From contig NC_006679.1 in assembly GCF_000091045.1 (NCBI RefSeq), positions 736,781-776,780 on the forward strand: 40,000 nt of DNA. The letters run 5' to 3'. Each line of letters begins with the position of its first letter. The first letter of the stretch is position 1. This DNA comes from Cryptococcus deneoformans JEC21 (Eukaryota > Basidiomycota > Tremellomycetes > Tremellales > Cryptococcaceae). Under the pieces are notes generated by a model, which saw only the letters and a program-made list of their open reading frames with translations, was not told the DNA's origin and searched no databases. This document shows positions 21,441 to 34,100 of the stretch, one piece after another. The position numbers and the translations under genes were made by a program.

Positions 21441-23236
21441 ATGTCAACCGCCAAGGTAGAGGGGTTCTCGTAAGTCGTTCTGTCCTTCTGTGCGCCTTTC
21501 AAACTCTTGCTCATGCCGGACCCAGTATTCCTGGCAATAGCCACATGTCGCCTCGACCGATCCATCGGCCCTTCTCTGACGGCTCAATGACCGTCGACAC
21601 TGATTTATTGGCCTCCCTCATGTCCGGAGGCTCTCATCAATCAGCGGACCGAGGACAATTCAATTTGCCGCCTTCGTCATTTTCATTCTCGCAATCCCTA
21701 CCTGTTAGGCATCATTCCTTTGACTACAGCCTTCCCTCACCGTTATCCACAAGCATAAACATCGCCGGCCATATGCGAAACAGTATCTCCGGCGGGACCG
21801 GAGCTAATTCCGGTGGGGTTTTTAACTCTGTAAAATTTGGGAATGAGCATCCCGAACCGCCTGTCAGCCTTCCGCCTGCAATGGATGGCATTGAGCAAGG
21901 TAGCCATCAGCGTCCCCGCTCGCAATCTTCTTCTCATTCGGTAGGCAAAGCCCCTTCATCCCGTTCGCGTCAAGCACGCAAGTCTATGACCGATGTTCGT
22001 CCTCCACGCTCGTCCCTGCAACGCGGAAGAAGCCAAGGTCCTACAAGACCGATGGGCCTTGGGGTGAGCCTCGATACCCATGTGGAAGGTGAAATGACCG
22101 ACTCTATCTCTCCACCTGATTTTGGCGCCAACGGCGCTTTCGGCCTCGCCATCGCCTCGGGACGCGATTCGTTCAACAATGATACTTCGTCTTGGGCATC
22201 GGGCAGTGTTCCATCGATGGTTCCTGGCAGCCTAGGCAGCTTTGACACGGACGAGGTATTGGTGGATAGCCCTATTACTCCGGTAAAGCCTCTCATGCAG
22301 TTGTCAGATGAAAACTACAAGAAGCAAAGGAGAAGGGAGTGTCATAATCTGGTTGAGAAGAGAAGGCGAGAACATATCAACGCCAAAATCGAAGAGCTTG
22401 GGACGTTGTTGCCGGAGAAATATAACCAAATCGATGAGCCTGCAGAGGAAGAAGATGAGGATGGCAAGACTAGCGCAAAGAAAAAGGTTAGTTACATTGA
22501 TCCATGGATGTTTTGAGAGAAGCTGATGGCGAAAACAGAAAAGCAAGCGGGGGGGAAACACTTCTGCCAAGTCTCAGAAAGATGCCGCACATTGTAAAGG
22601 ACGTATCTTGAGCCAAAGCGTCAACTACATCCGGTACGTCTCCTCTCTCCGCTCTGGAAAGCGTTCAGTGCTGACAGCGTCAAAAGCGATCTCAAACAAG
22701 TCACCGAGACCCAAGCGAGTCGTATTTCCCAGCTTGAGCAGCTTCTTATGAATTTGGGAGTCAACACTGCCGATGAGAACGCCAACGTCAACCAGGGGTT
22801 TCCCCAACAACACTCTCTGTTCTGGTTGAACAACAACGGACTCAACAACTTCCCTGACTCTGGCGAACACAACCTCCAGGCTATGCGACCTTCTCCCGAG
22901 CCCGAGCGATCCTTTTCTTTCGATGTAGTCAACACCCAACCATGGTCCGAGTCTCATGACTCTGGCGGCTCGCCGAATCCGGTCAACGGTATGCACACAC
23001 AAGAGAACAAAGATATGTTCATCCCTTTCCAGCCCTCGCCGACGTCGACAAATTCCTCTCACCCACCCAACATGTCAGATTTCCGTCGGCCTAGTCACTC
23101 GGGGTCGAGCGATATGGAGATGGACCCTCTTTCTCCTCTTGGAGGTGCGGAGGAAAAGGGTAGGGACAAGTTGAGACAGGATTCGCAGATTGAGCTGCAG
23201 ATGGGAATGTCTGGTCTATTCAACACCAAGTTCTAG
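21441..23236 (+). CDS. Basic helix-loop-helix transcription factor
   Basis: Nuclear E-box-binding regulator. Exons 21441-21469, 21526-22486, 22539-22633 and 22687-23236 join in phase to 544 residues. The first exon is 29 nt (MSTAKVEGFS). Residues 10-270 are Ser/Pro/Gly-rich and probably disordered. The basic region and helix 1 start near residue 278: RRRECHNLVEKRRREHINAK has the His-Asn-x-x-Glu-x-x-Arg-Arg pattern expected for CACGTG-type E-boxes. The loop is unusually long, with an acidic run (DEPAEEEDEDG) and a Lys-rich part, before helix 2 (GRILSQSVNYIRDLKQ). A short coiled-coil-like extension (ASRISQLEQLLMNL) follows helix 2, as in bHLH-zipper proteins. The rest is Ser/Pro/Asn-rich. I do not assign a named orthologue. 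Confidence 0.9.
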
Positions 23237-24220
23237 GTGAACGATGGTTGAATTGCCGTCTCCCAATCTTGGCGATCCATTTTTCTTTCCTCAGCCCGGC
23301 TGTTGCGCTTCGAGACTGAAGCACATGTGTATACATTATTCGACCCAGGGAATTTTTTTTGGGGCTGGCTTGGATGGCTTGTTGTTTGTCTTTGAGATGT
23401 TGATTATTGTGCCATAATGAGCAGTTGGCACGTGTCGTTTGTGTAAGAGACCGAGGCAGAACGGTCGGAGAGTGTAATGGGAATTTATAGGGGTTTATGC
23501 TCTTAAGAGAATCTGCAGGGTCGAGTGTTCTTCGATCCAGTCGGAGAATTCAATTTTTTATTTTCATTTTTCGGTTTTCATCGTCATATCCATGATGGAC
23601 ATTTCTTTACATAGGTAAACTCGTTCTTTTAGGTATAGTATGGTAGAGCTTATACTTGATGACTCGTGATGGGGTAATACTACCCTCACCATCCTCGAGG
23701 TGGAAGGGATAGATGATTACTGTTTTATTATTAGTCTCGCCAAGATTGAGAGATGGGAATTGTACGAGTAGTCACATGTAATTTAATCATGCAAGGCGTC
23801 AAAGTACGAAGCAATAGAGTCAAGTTCTTTGGTCTACAAGCAAAAAAAAACCAACAAAAGAATGCTTTTTTATACGTATAACGTGGTAACTGTCGATGGT
23901 AATCGGTATGAGCGGGATCAAATTGGCAGTGTCACCGCCATGTCGTCTCTTGTCGTTCAGTTTGTGTTCTCCGAAGCACCGGACTGACTGCCAACTCTTC
24001 GAACTCTCCGTTTCAAAATCCGGCCCCCGTACGTACTTCTCCATAACCGTCTTTTCGTATATTATTCTCTCGGCGACACTTGATTAGAGCATTCTACTTT
24101 ACCGACCCGATACCCAAAAGCCAGGAAAAACGCAAGAGCATCGGCGTTCAACGAGGAGACCATTGACTACGGACCTCCCAATCCCAAACGTTTGAAAGCG
24201 AGGACACATTGAAGAAAGTA
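23237..24220. other. Intergenic region between the bHLH and FHA genes
   Basis: Nearly 1 kb holding the bHLH 3' untranslated region and the promoter/leader of the FHA gene. No conserved frame or RNA gene was seen on either strand. Confidence 0.4.
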
Positions 24221-26924
24221 ATGCAACATCAATACCTATCCCATCCACTCGGCCCTCTCTCCCAACAAGGACAAGCGATGAATCATTCTACGGGACTCAA
24301 CTCTGGAGGAGGCGGAGAGGTACCGTGGGGTGCGCCCTTTCCGAGTCTCCACCTTTGGCCGATCCAGGATACCTTTCAAATGAAGATGATTCACCTTCCC
24401 GAGGGCCAGCGTGTAAGTCTTGGACTCTTTACTACTTGTCTTCCTGCTGTTATATTTGGTAGATACGGTGGGAAAAGCTAATGGGTGGGAATAGATCAAA
24501 ATAGGAAGACAGACGAATAACAAAACGGTCCCAGGGGAAAGGAATGCGTATTTTGACAGCAAGGTTCTGTCAAGACTTCACGCAGAGATCTGGGAACAAG
24601 GTGGGAAGGTGAGTATAATACCCGGATATTTGTCAATGCCTCAAACGCTAAAGATTTTGGGTTCAGATCTTTATCAGAGACGTGAGATCATCAAATGGTA
24701 CATTTATCAATGGTGAACGACTTAGCCCTGAAGGAGTCGAGAGCGATCCTGTAGAAATCAAGAATGAAGATCAGATCGTAAGATAACTTCAATTAACGTT
24801 AAAAAGTAACAAGTTAACTGGAAAACCAGGATTTCGGCATCGACATTGTCAGCGACGATAACCGCACAATCGTACATCATAGAGTAGCCGCCAAGGCGTA
24901 TTGCGTGTTCAACGAAGAAGATGCTGCCCGTAGTGCACGGTGAATTTTTTTTTTTTCCAAAATCTGTTATGCTGTTTTTGATATTAACCAAGTGGTGCAG
25001 TGAACTTGCGACGTACCAAAGCCATGATAACACTCGAATGCGCCGTATGGGAGGGGATATGCACCCCGGTGCCAACCCTCTGGCGCAGATGGGTCCTGCG
25101 ATGATGAGTGGGGGTGGGAAGGTCGGGTCGCTGAGTTTCGAGCATGTTCTTAGTAAACTTCAGGTGAGTTGTTTCGCTTCTAGCAGAATCGGGGCATTAT
25201 TAAGTCGAATGTCGAACAACAGGCCGAACTACACGCAAGCAAAGAAACCGGCGCCGAATTGCAAAATCTGGCAACTACGTTTACTGGCATCCAAGATACC
25301 CTCAGTGGCGGCGTCTCACCTTCCCAGAATGGCTCCGCTGAACAGTACATCCCTCCCCAGTTTCGATCGGCAACTGCGGAAGCTCAAGCTGCTCTCGCAG
25401 GTCCACATGGGCAAGAAGCGGCTGCTTTCATAGCGCTTCAGGCGCAGTTGACCGAGACGCAATCATCCCTTTCTGGTCATCTCGACAAAATCCGTTATCT
25501 CGAAACTCAACTGAAAGAGCATGAAAGCTTAAAGGCCGAAGTGCAGCTGATGAGGGAGCAGATGGAAGAGTCAAAGAGGGAGATGGATATGGTGCTTGCC
25601 GGGTACCGCGGCAGGCAGCTGGGGAGGAGAGGTGAGCTGGAAGGTGATGATGACGAGGACGATGAGGATGATGCAAGGAGTGTGGCGACTCTGATGGATG
25701 ATGAAGATTCTGAGAATCGAGTGAGAGAACGTCGCCGAGCACATCGGGCAAAGAAGACAGAAAAAGGGGAGCATGAAAGGCCTCCTACGCCTGAGCCTAT
25801 TCAGGAAGGCGAGATAAATGAGGAGGACCAGAATAAGGCTGCTATCGACCAAGCGTCCAAGGACCTCGAAGCAATCCCTGCACACGTTAATGGCAGCCTG
25901 ACAAACCGGGAGAAGGAAATGCTCGAGCAAAACAACCAGCTCGTCTCCCAAATCAACACTCTCTCCACTGAAATCTCCGAAGCCCTATCCCTATCTCAAG
26001 CTCTCCAATCCCAACATGCGGAAGCCATGTCCGCCATCAAGTTGCTTACCGACAGAATTTCATCACTTGAATCTGGCATGTCTAACAAGATCAGCGAGGA
26101 AGTCTCCAAGGCAGAGGAAAAGTGGGAAAGCTGGAGAATTAAATTTGAGGAGAGTTGGAAACAGGAGAGGGAGGGATGGGAAAAAGAGAGGGAGAGGTTG
26201 AAAAGTGTGGTAAGAGAGTGGGAGGAAGCGAGCAGGCGAGCATACGAGGAGGAAGAGGAGAGGCAGGAGAATGAGAGGTTGAGTGAGGCCGAGTATGAAG
26301 ATGAGGATGAAGCAGAAGATGACGAAAGGGACGAAGAGGAGGAGGATGATGGGGAAGCGGATGGAAACGAGGGGTTGGTAGAGTGGAATGGGTCTAATGA
26401 TCCTCTCACAATGCCTTCGAAGGGTAAATTGAGAAGACGACGACCCAGCCATAAGACTGTCCTCGCTGTTCGAGCCCTCAAAGCTGTAGCAGATGGCGAT
26501 TCCTCCTTGGACACTCCCAAACTTAGCCTCGCCGGAGGTGGACCCATTGTCTCAGGTCGAGTGAAGAAGCTGAAGCTCAAATCGAAACGACTAGGGGAAC
26601 TCTCTAGGAATGAGAGCAACCAAACGATCAAACCCCCACAGCCTAGGGAAGGGGGGCAGAAGCAAAGAGGGGACGAGGAAGAGAACCATAGTAGTGAAAG
26701 TGGGAGGGAGAGTGGGGATACATTGAAAGAGAAGGAGGTTGGAAAGGAGGTTAAGCGGGATGGGATGAAGAGGAGAGAGCCAAAGGTTGTTCAAGTAAGT
26801 TTTGCTGTTTTTGGTGCAATGAATCGAGTACTGATAAGGGTGAATTTAATAGCCACAGACGGTTGTAGGAGTGTTGGTCGTGGCGATTGTAGTAGGTGCT
26901 TTCTGGTATAAGCATAAGGAGTAG
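24221..26924 (+). CDS. FHA-domain tail-anchored protein, Far9/Far10/Vps64/SLMAP type
   Basis: Likely STRIPAK-complex subunit at the ER/nuclear envelope that binds phosphothreonine partners. Exons 24221-24412, 24495-24608, 24667-24777, 24830-24939, 25001-25163, 25223-26794 and 26853-26924 join in phase to 777 residues. The FHA domain (about 50-165) shows IKIGRQT (Arg69), SRLHAE (Ser90, His93) and SSNGTFING (Asn112), the usual phosphopeptide-binding residues. It is followed by predicted coiled coil (about 215-310 and 400-510), acidic low-complexity runs (DDDEDDEDD, DERDEEEEDDGEADG), and a C-terminal hydrophobic anchor encoded by its own short last exon (TVVGVLVVAIVVGAFWYKHKE). FHA at the front, coiled coil and a tail anchor are the SLMAP/Far10/Vps64 plan. 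A longer N-terminus from an upstream exon cannot be excluded. Confidence 0.88.
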
Positions 26925-27075
26925 TATTTGCGGGCATAGGAAACAGAAATCGAGTACAGAATGTGCAAAAAACATGTATCATAAGCAGTCACGAACTTGT
27001 ATATTAAAAGATCAGCGACAATCAGTGCTCTGTTTAGGTATGGTTTTCAAGTATTACATATCAAAAGTACATGGT

Positions 27076-28150
27076 CTATGCAGCTGCTATACCTCGTTCT
27101 CCGGCTCCTTCGACCAAAGCCTCGGCGAGGACGCTGTGTGTTTCTTTAGAAGCCTCGATGACCTGTTCAATCATCTAATAACATGATCAGCAAGGCTGCG
27201 TAACTCGAGATAAGGAAACGGACACATACATTACAAGCATCATCCACTTCGGCCTCTCCAGTCAGCCATATGTTTGTCACCTTGCCCAACGCTGGCATCG
27301 TCCCAACCATAACTTTAACATCACTTTCCTTCTCCTCTTCCAGACTCGGATCAATCACCACCCTTCTCCTGCCTTGCTTCTCATCCCCTCCGACGCTGGC
27401 TACTACTCCTCCCACACCCAAACCGGCCATCTCAATCCCAGCATCAGCCACCGCTGCCGAAGCGACAGTCAGCCCTGCAGAGAGAACGTTGGTGAGGGTA
27501 TCAGATTCCAGGACAAGGAGGTAGACGTCGATGGATGATTTGGGGAGGAGGTGGAGGTGGAGTGTAGGGAGTAGGAGCTGGGTTAGGAGGTTGGATAAGG
27601 GAAGTGGTTCGGTATCCTATCATAATGGAATATAGTTAGTCTTTAGTCCAGCATGGGGGGTGAAGACGAGGGGCGAGGAAGAACGTACGCGTAAAGGCGC
27701 ACGGCGAGGGTCTGAGGCAAATGGGGCAAATTTTACTTCAAGGTTGAGGGTACCTTGAGGAGAGTATGGAGGAGGTTTGGGTCTAGGGCCGTACCTATGG
27801 CAAAGAGACGTAAGTATTCTGCTGAGCTCCGAGATCGTAGACGAAAGAAGACATACACGGAACAAGCAATCTTGACACCCCCAGCTTCGATATATCCACT
27901 ACCATGCGCCTGACTGATCAATCCCGTCTTTAAGACTACCAGATTTAAATGGCATCATTAGTAAACCCCGACAAGGATATATTGGTTACCTCGAGAAAGA
28001 GGAGTTGGACGCACATATCGGTCTTGACTCCTGGTCAGTTCTGTCTGTCCGGGTGGACGGACCTGCTTGAGCATCGTTGGGAAGAGGTTCATAGACAGGA
28101 GGGATGGATATTTCGGGTGCTGGGATACGACGGCGGTCAAAAGTGGACAT
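27076..28150 (-). CDS. MTR3: Exosome core subunit Mtr3 (RNase PH fold)
   Basis: Non-catalytic RNase PH-like ring subunit of the nuclear and cytoplasmic RNA exosome (human EXOSC6). Exons 28150-28015, 27935-27857, 27794-27689, 27616-27230 and 27174-27076 join in phase to 268 residues. Family features: RPIFLKTGLISQAHGSGYIE near the N-terminus, KIACSVYGPR, VKFAPFA, then VASAAVADAGIEMAGLGVGG, VIDPSLEEE and a final Ala-rich helix ending GERGIAAA, close in plan to human MTR3. The donor GTGCGT after 28015 is the one that restores the conserved RPI-LKTG junction; the more obvious GTAACC nearby breaks the frame. The catalytic aspartates of bacterial RNase PH are not evident, as expected for eukaryotic subunits. 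Its 3' end is 151 bp from that of the FHA gene. Confidence 0.9.
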
Positions 28151-28869
28151 TATGGATGAGATATGGGAGGTTAAAGTTGAAATGGAGTTGGAGATGTATT
28201 ATTTCGTGCAAAAGTTACAAACGAGACATCCGGGAGAAAGTGCAATCGTCATGGCTTTTCATGGACTTGTGCCGTTACTACCGAACAAAAAAGAGTGCTA
28301 TAATAATAAACGAATAGAGACGTCCAAGTCTGTTAAATGGTTAATGGCCGGGTGGTTCAGTACCGAATCAGTGAATTCATCACAGGTAGCATGTATAGTA
28401 GCAAAACACAACGAAATTCATGGCTGTCGATGTATGTAGGCAGAACTCAGGCCAAGCACACCACAACAGCAAAATGCCCCGGCTAGACGTCCTGTCTTAT
28501 GTCTCTCGACGACTCTAGATCCTCCTGTAGAGATCTCTGGGCATTGCAGTTGTTCCCCAGGATCCACAATAACGGGATCACGTACAATTGATTGATTCTG
28601 AAGAAGAAAAGAAGAAAAAGAAATGCGCACAGAAAATAAAAGGGATACTTTCGCCGGGTCGAACGCCTCCGCCACTAGGGAATATTCCCGGAAAACGCCG
28701 AGCTCGAGAGGCTGGCAGCTTCGAACGCTTCTTGCTTGTAGAAGTGAAGCACAAGTGTTGGATATTCAAAACAGATACCATTTCCCCGGCAACGCTGGGA
28801 GATTGACATTAAAACACTCATAGAAACACTACAACAAGACACGCAAGGAGAAGAAAGAATTGGATCAAG
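28151..28869. promoter_or_regulatory. Divergent promoter of MTR3 and SMB1
   Basis: 719 bp between two divergent RNA-processing genes. Plus-strand frames are open across part of it but carry no conserved sequence and are treated as chance. A/G-rich sequence before 28870 is the likely SmB leader. Confidence 0.45.
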
Positions 28870-30176
28870 ATGGTGAGCCGCATTTGTTCCAGCGGTGAGG
28901 ACGCAAGGTTGGAGAAGATATGACGGGTGGTTGCGAGGCGGTTGGGTGGAACATGAATGTTGCGAGGTTAAAGCGACAGACAGAGAGACGCAGAATAAGG
29001 ATGGGGACGTGCGATTGGACCAGCGGAAAGGGGATGGAGTGATTGCGGATGGATAAAGCGTTAGAACGATGGAGGGCTAAGCGTCAAGATTGGATGGTGT
29101 TGAGTGTCATTCGAAGTAAGGATATAATGCTGACAGATATCTCCTGTGCTCTTCAATGCCGCCTCTATGTCTATTTAGCCCCGTGAGTGCATGGTTGACT
29201 TTGTGGTATCGTAGGTTATACTGACGATCCATTTTTAGCTCCTAAAGCCAAGCACTCCAAGATGGTGACCTTGCTTCACTACAGACTCAAGGTTACCCTG
29301 TAAGTCTGCATCTATCAACTGCATCCGGCGGGAAGGGCGACAACGCATTGCGATGGAGGAGTTCAATAAGTTTAAAGGCGGATGCTGATGGTGCGGGGTT
29401 TAGTAACGATGGTCGATCTCTTGTCGGTCAAATGTTGGCATATGACAAGCACATGAACTTTGTGCTTGCCGAGTGTGAAGAATTTAGGACTGTCAAGGTA
29501 TTTTCCATTGTACATATCATCATTTTGTACTTTCTGACCTGTTTCTTTAGGGAAAGAAGGCCAAGGCCTCCTCCAACGAGCCCGCTCCCACGACACAACA
29601 AAAACGAACTCTTGGTCTTGTCATTCTCCGAGGTGAAACTATTGTCTCCGTCTCTGTGGAAGGTCCTCCTCCAGTGCAAAAAGAGGAGCCCAGTTTGATT
29701 CCTGGTCCTGGTAAGGGTATGGCCGCTGGAAGAGGGATGCCCCTTGGTGCTGGTACGTTTTCCCAAGAGCCGAAATGTGTTGTTAGCTGGAATGCTCAAC
29801 AATGGCGAATAGGTGCCCCCGGCGCGATGGCTGCCCGACCGATGGCGTATGCTCGACCCCCTCCTGGATTCCCTGCCGGAGTCCCCGGTCTTCCCCCCGG
29901 AATGCCCCCAGGATTCCCTCCCGCAGGTGGATTGCCACCTGGAATGCCTCCCGCCGGGTAAGTCATGTTTGTTTATCTCTTTATCCAAACCTGGAATGCT
30001 GATTGGGTTGCAGTATGCCTCCTGGATTCCGACCGCCTGGATTCCCTGGTGCGCCCGCGGGGATGCCACCTGGGTTCCCTCCTGCTGGTCAGATGCCTCC
30101 TGGGTAAATCGTTCGCAGTTATATTTGCTATTTGCTTATGCTGACATATATTGGCAGGTTCCGTCCTCCACAATAG
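28870..30176 (+). CDS. SMB1: Spliceosomal Sm protein B (SmB)
   Basis: Core component of U1, U2, U4 and U5 snRNPs. The certain exons are 29239-29299, 29404-29497, 29551-29752, 29813-29957, 30014-30103 and 30158-30176. They encode HSKMVTLLHYRLKVTLNDGR, the Sm1 motif region with DKHMNF, the Sm2 motif LGLVILRGETIVS, then VEGPPP and a Pro/Gly/Met-rich tail of PPGM/PPGF repeats as in animal SmB. The KAKHSKM residues precede the first in-frame ATG of exon 29239 and match the conserved SmB N-terminus, so translation starts further upstream. Two models fit: ATG 28870-28872 spliced to a 4-nt exon CCCC (29179-29182), giving MPPPKAKHSKM and 205 residues; or exon 28870-28894 spliced directly, giving MVSRICSSAPKAKHSKM and 211 residues. 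Confidence 0.92.
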
Positions 30177-31139
30177 GTGTAGATTCGAGGTGGTAGATGT
30201 TCGAGCGAGGTGTACTGGTAGATGTAAAGACGGAGATGGGAGTAGGGCGATATATTCTCTGACTGATTCCTCTGATGCATACATAAAAGCAGACTGGTTC
30301 TTATCGTTTATCGTTCCTTGCGGCTTCTTCCCATAAGGTGTCCCAATATACTGCAGTAACCAGAAACGATAGCATATGGGATAAAGTAATAGATAAGGAT
30401 GAAGTTCGTTGGATATTTTTAACGGCTGCCGGCGGATAACGGTGTGTGCGGTTGTGGATATTTTGTGAACTGCGTCCTGCGTTTGTTGTGATCCATTGAT
30501 CTCCGCATCGAACCCATCATCCTTCTTTTTTTTCCCTGCCACCTTTTACAGCTGTCCCTCGTCTACGTCTACTCATTGCCAAAATAACTTCCAAGCAACT
30601 CTCAACTCTCGTCCACCAACCTCCGTGTGCTGCCATATACACACCTCGTTTCATCAGTCACACCGGACATCTCTTTATTGTTTTTTTTTCTGGGCATACT
30701 CGGCTGTACCGGTTCCCGATAAGGATATTTCGAGGGGCTCACACACTCCGGTAGGCTTCAGTAGCGCATCGCACATCAGTCTTCAATCGACCGATCAGCT
30801 GTCTGCCGTCTGACGAAACCGAAAGAATACCGAGAGAACATTCTCTACTCTGTAGGCAATAGACCTTCAGCTCCCCAAGTGGCAAACTGATCTACCGTCA
30901 GAAGACTAAGTGTATGTGGATCCCCACCTGACTCCTAAATCCCCACTTTACATGCTGTTCTTTATAGTGTAATATAGACATGTGCTCAGCATGCTGACCG
31001 CGATGGTTTAGAACATCGGCGACGATCTATCTGTTCAGTATTGAACAACAGCCCAGCCCCCATCAAACACCACCCGAACTCAACTTCCCAATATCGATCA
31101 GTACCAAATTGCCACACATACTAGCTTCCAACACTACGA
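30177..31139. promoter_or_regulatory. Intergenic region and leader of the second Zn2Cys6 gene
   Basis: Contains the SmB 3' untranslated region and the promoter/leader of the next gene. A well-formed candidate leader intron lies at 30912-30967 (GTATGT...CTGAC...TATAG). Downstream of it two short overlapping upstream ORFs (30980-30997 and 30991-31011) precede the main start codon. Confidence 0.45.
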
Positions 31140-34100
31140 ATGATCTCAGCAGATATACCACCCGGAGAAGGGTCGACTTCCATTTTACCATCCTCCGAAT
31201 CGATGCACCCTCCTGCATTACCAATCAAGAGGACGTCTGCCGCAGAGCCAGGCAAAGCTGGAGGTAAAGCTGGCAAAGGGGATAAGGAGAAGAGTGGGAG
31301 GCAGAGCTTTAGTTGTGCTGAATGTCGGCGGTGAATTGATCTTTTTCTTTTGCACCAAGCTGTACTGAGCGTATCCTTCTTAGGCTGAAGCTGAAATGTT
31401 CCAGGGAATGGCCTTGTACATCTTGTACGTGCGGTTCCTAATCAGAGGATCATGGGTGCTGACAAAGTCTTAGGTGAGAAGAGAGGGTGTGCTCAGATTT
31501 GTCCCAATGGAGAAATGAGGACTGGTAAGGGCAAGAGGTAAGCTATAGCTGCATCATCTTCAAGCTTATGCTAACAATAACATAGACTCATTTTGGCTGA
31601 TACGGCCGAGGTACATAACACTTGACCTTTTCAGTGATATCTAGCTAATAATTACAATTGTAGTTACATGAACGCATCTCCCTACTGGAAGTCGCTCTTT
31701 CCCAATCTCACGCCAAAAACAGTTCGACCCCACATCCCCTCCTTGAATCCCCATACCTTTTTTCCCCACGCGAACCTCGTTCATACGGCCGTAATAATTC
31801 CAAAACCTCTACCGGCTTCGGTAACGAGCCAGGGGCGGAGGATGAACTTCTCCAAGGAGCTTTTGGCACATTGACTATAGGTCAAGAAGGACAAGCGACA
31901 TTTGTAGGTAGTTTTGCTGGGAGTGAGTATTTGAGAGAAGGAGAAGGGTCGGGAGATGAATTAACTGGATCTGAGACGGGTCCAGGGGTACTTGGGGGGG
32001 GGAACGCCCGCGGGCACAATGCAACCGAGCAGAGGAGGCAGGCTTTGGCTACCCCACCCTCAACAGCAGAAGGTCGATGGTCTGGGAATGAGGAGTACAG
32101 TAATCTCCCTGGTTTGGGATTGCATTCGTCCTTGTTTGCACGTGGGGAAATCAAGTTAGACAAGTTAAGAGATGAATTACCGGATTACGACAGAGAAGGG
32201 AGGGCTTTGGTGACGAGTTACTGGGAGAATGTGAACTGGCAGTGAGTCTTTCCGATAACGAGTTTGGATGTAAGCCCTAACACTTTATAAGATATCAACC
32301 TATTCCAAGAGCGATGTTCGAGAATGACCATATTCTCAACGCTTACGACACTGAATCATCACCGAACGCACACAAACTGGCCTGTGTATTTCTCGTCATG
32401 GCCCTCGGATCAATGTTCGACCTCAATCGACCCCCATGTAAGACTTTTTGGCTTGTCTTCTGCGTATGGACCTAGGGCTAACATGGAGGGTGTAGTCCAC
32501 CCGAGGGGAGAGCAGCTCTTCATGTTGGGCCGCGCATGTATCAGCGTGGTAGGCATAGAACAGGCTAGCCCTGCAACTGTGCAGGCTATGCACTTGATGG
32601 GTACTTACATCCTCAATGATAAACGTATGTGAAAATTTGCCCATTATAGATGACAATGGGGTTGAATTGAAATCGTGCAACCATAGGTGGGAACGGTGGT
32701 GAAGTGTTTTGGCCTATACTCGGTACGGCTGTGAAAATTGCTCAGAGTGTGAGTTGATTTGCCATCTGTGCATCAGTGGAGTAAGACATGATGTTAATGT
32801 GATCGTTTCTTTGATAGCTTGGTCTTCATCGTGACGGAGAACACTATGGCCTGTCCCAGTACGAGGTTGAAGAACGACGTCAGGTTTGGTGGGAAATTGT
32901 GTCGTACGACAGGTTGCAAGCTCTATGCTTTGGTCGGTAAGTCTGAATATTGCAAAGTTAAACCAAGTGGCGTTTGCGCTCAACGCAGATAAATGTAATC
33001 AGACCTTGTTCGACAAGTTACAAATGGTCAGATACAAAGATTCCAGAAGTGCCTGAACTTATTGGAGATGAAACTGGATGTAAGCGATGTCTTGGTTCAA
33101 TTGTTATTAGTCCGCTTACGTCTCTGTCAGTCCATCGTGCAAAATATGGGTTAATGCACCTGATGGAACGGGTCATCGACGTGGTAAGTCCACTCTGCAA
33201 TCCAAGGACTATTTATGCTTAAATAATGTAGCAAACACAAGTGGACCCTGTGTCCTTGACAGTTGTCTCTCAGCTAGACTCTGACCTCCGAGAATGTAAG
33301 TTCTCCGTGGACCAGATCATTACGCAGATATTAACCATTCATTACAGACAAGAAGAATCTTCCAGAACTTCTTCTGCCAAACGTCGCAATCGTTGACCTC
33401 CCACTTGATCCCAACGTCCACCCTCATCTCGTCATCCACCGCTTTGGCATCCGTCTTCAGATCGCCCAGATGCGACTTTTACTCAATCGACCCCTTTTCG
33501 CACGCGCCCTGAAAGATGCGCCTGACGACCCATCACACTCCAAATTCGGGTCGAGCTTTGTTGCATTGTTTGAGAATGCACAGGAGATTGTACATCTCGT
33601 CAAAGCGCTGGTAATTTACCACCCATCATTGGTGGCTAGGTGGTGGTTCTTCTGGTTCCATGCGTTTTCATCTGCTGTTTGCCTGTGAGTGTCATTCCTT
33701 TAAGTTCTGTACGTCCGTCTGACACAAGGAGACAGTGCCGCTATTGCCATCCGAGCACCTCAATGTGCCTTTGCCAGCCCTTCATTCCACGCCATGTCCA
33801 TTGTTTGCGACATCTCCGCCGCTGCAAGGGAAGGATGTCGTGCCAAAAAGGGTTTACCTATCCTGTTACGCCTCCGTAAACGTGCGCACGAAGCGCTCAT
33901 TGCCGCATCCCGCACCAAGAACAAGGTTGTTGCCGATGGTTCTGGTGAGGAGGATGATTTGAGCCACCTCGTAGGATCAGCCAAGCTGAGGCGGGTGCAA
34001 GCACCGTTAAGAGGGCCGTCGGCGTCAAGCTCGAATGGGACGGGAGTTGCTGTAGGGATCGGAAGGACGGGAGGCGTGGATGGCACTCCATCACCCAATT

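Noticed and set aside
25996..26631. 211-codon ORF antisense to the FHA gene
   Set aside because: It is made of Ser/Leu runs that are the reverse reading of acidic Glu/Asp codons in the coiled-coil region.
27949..28317. 122-codon plus-strand ORF over the MTR3 first exon
   Set aside because: It is antisense to the conserved MTR3 N-terminus and has no family features.
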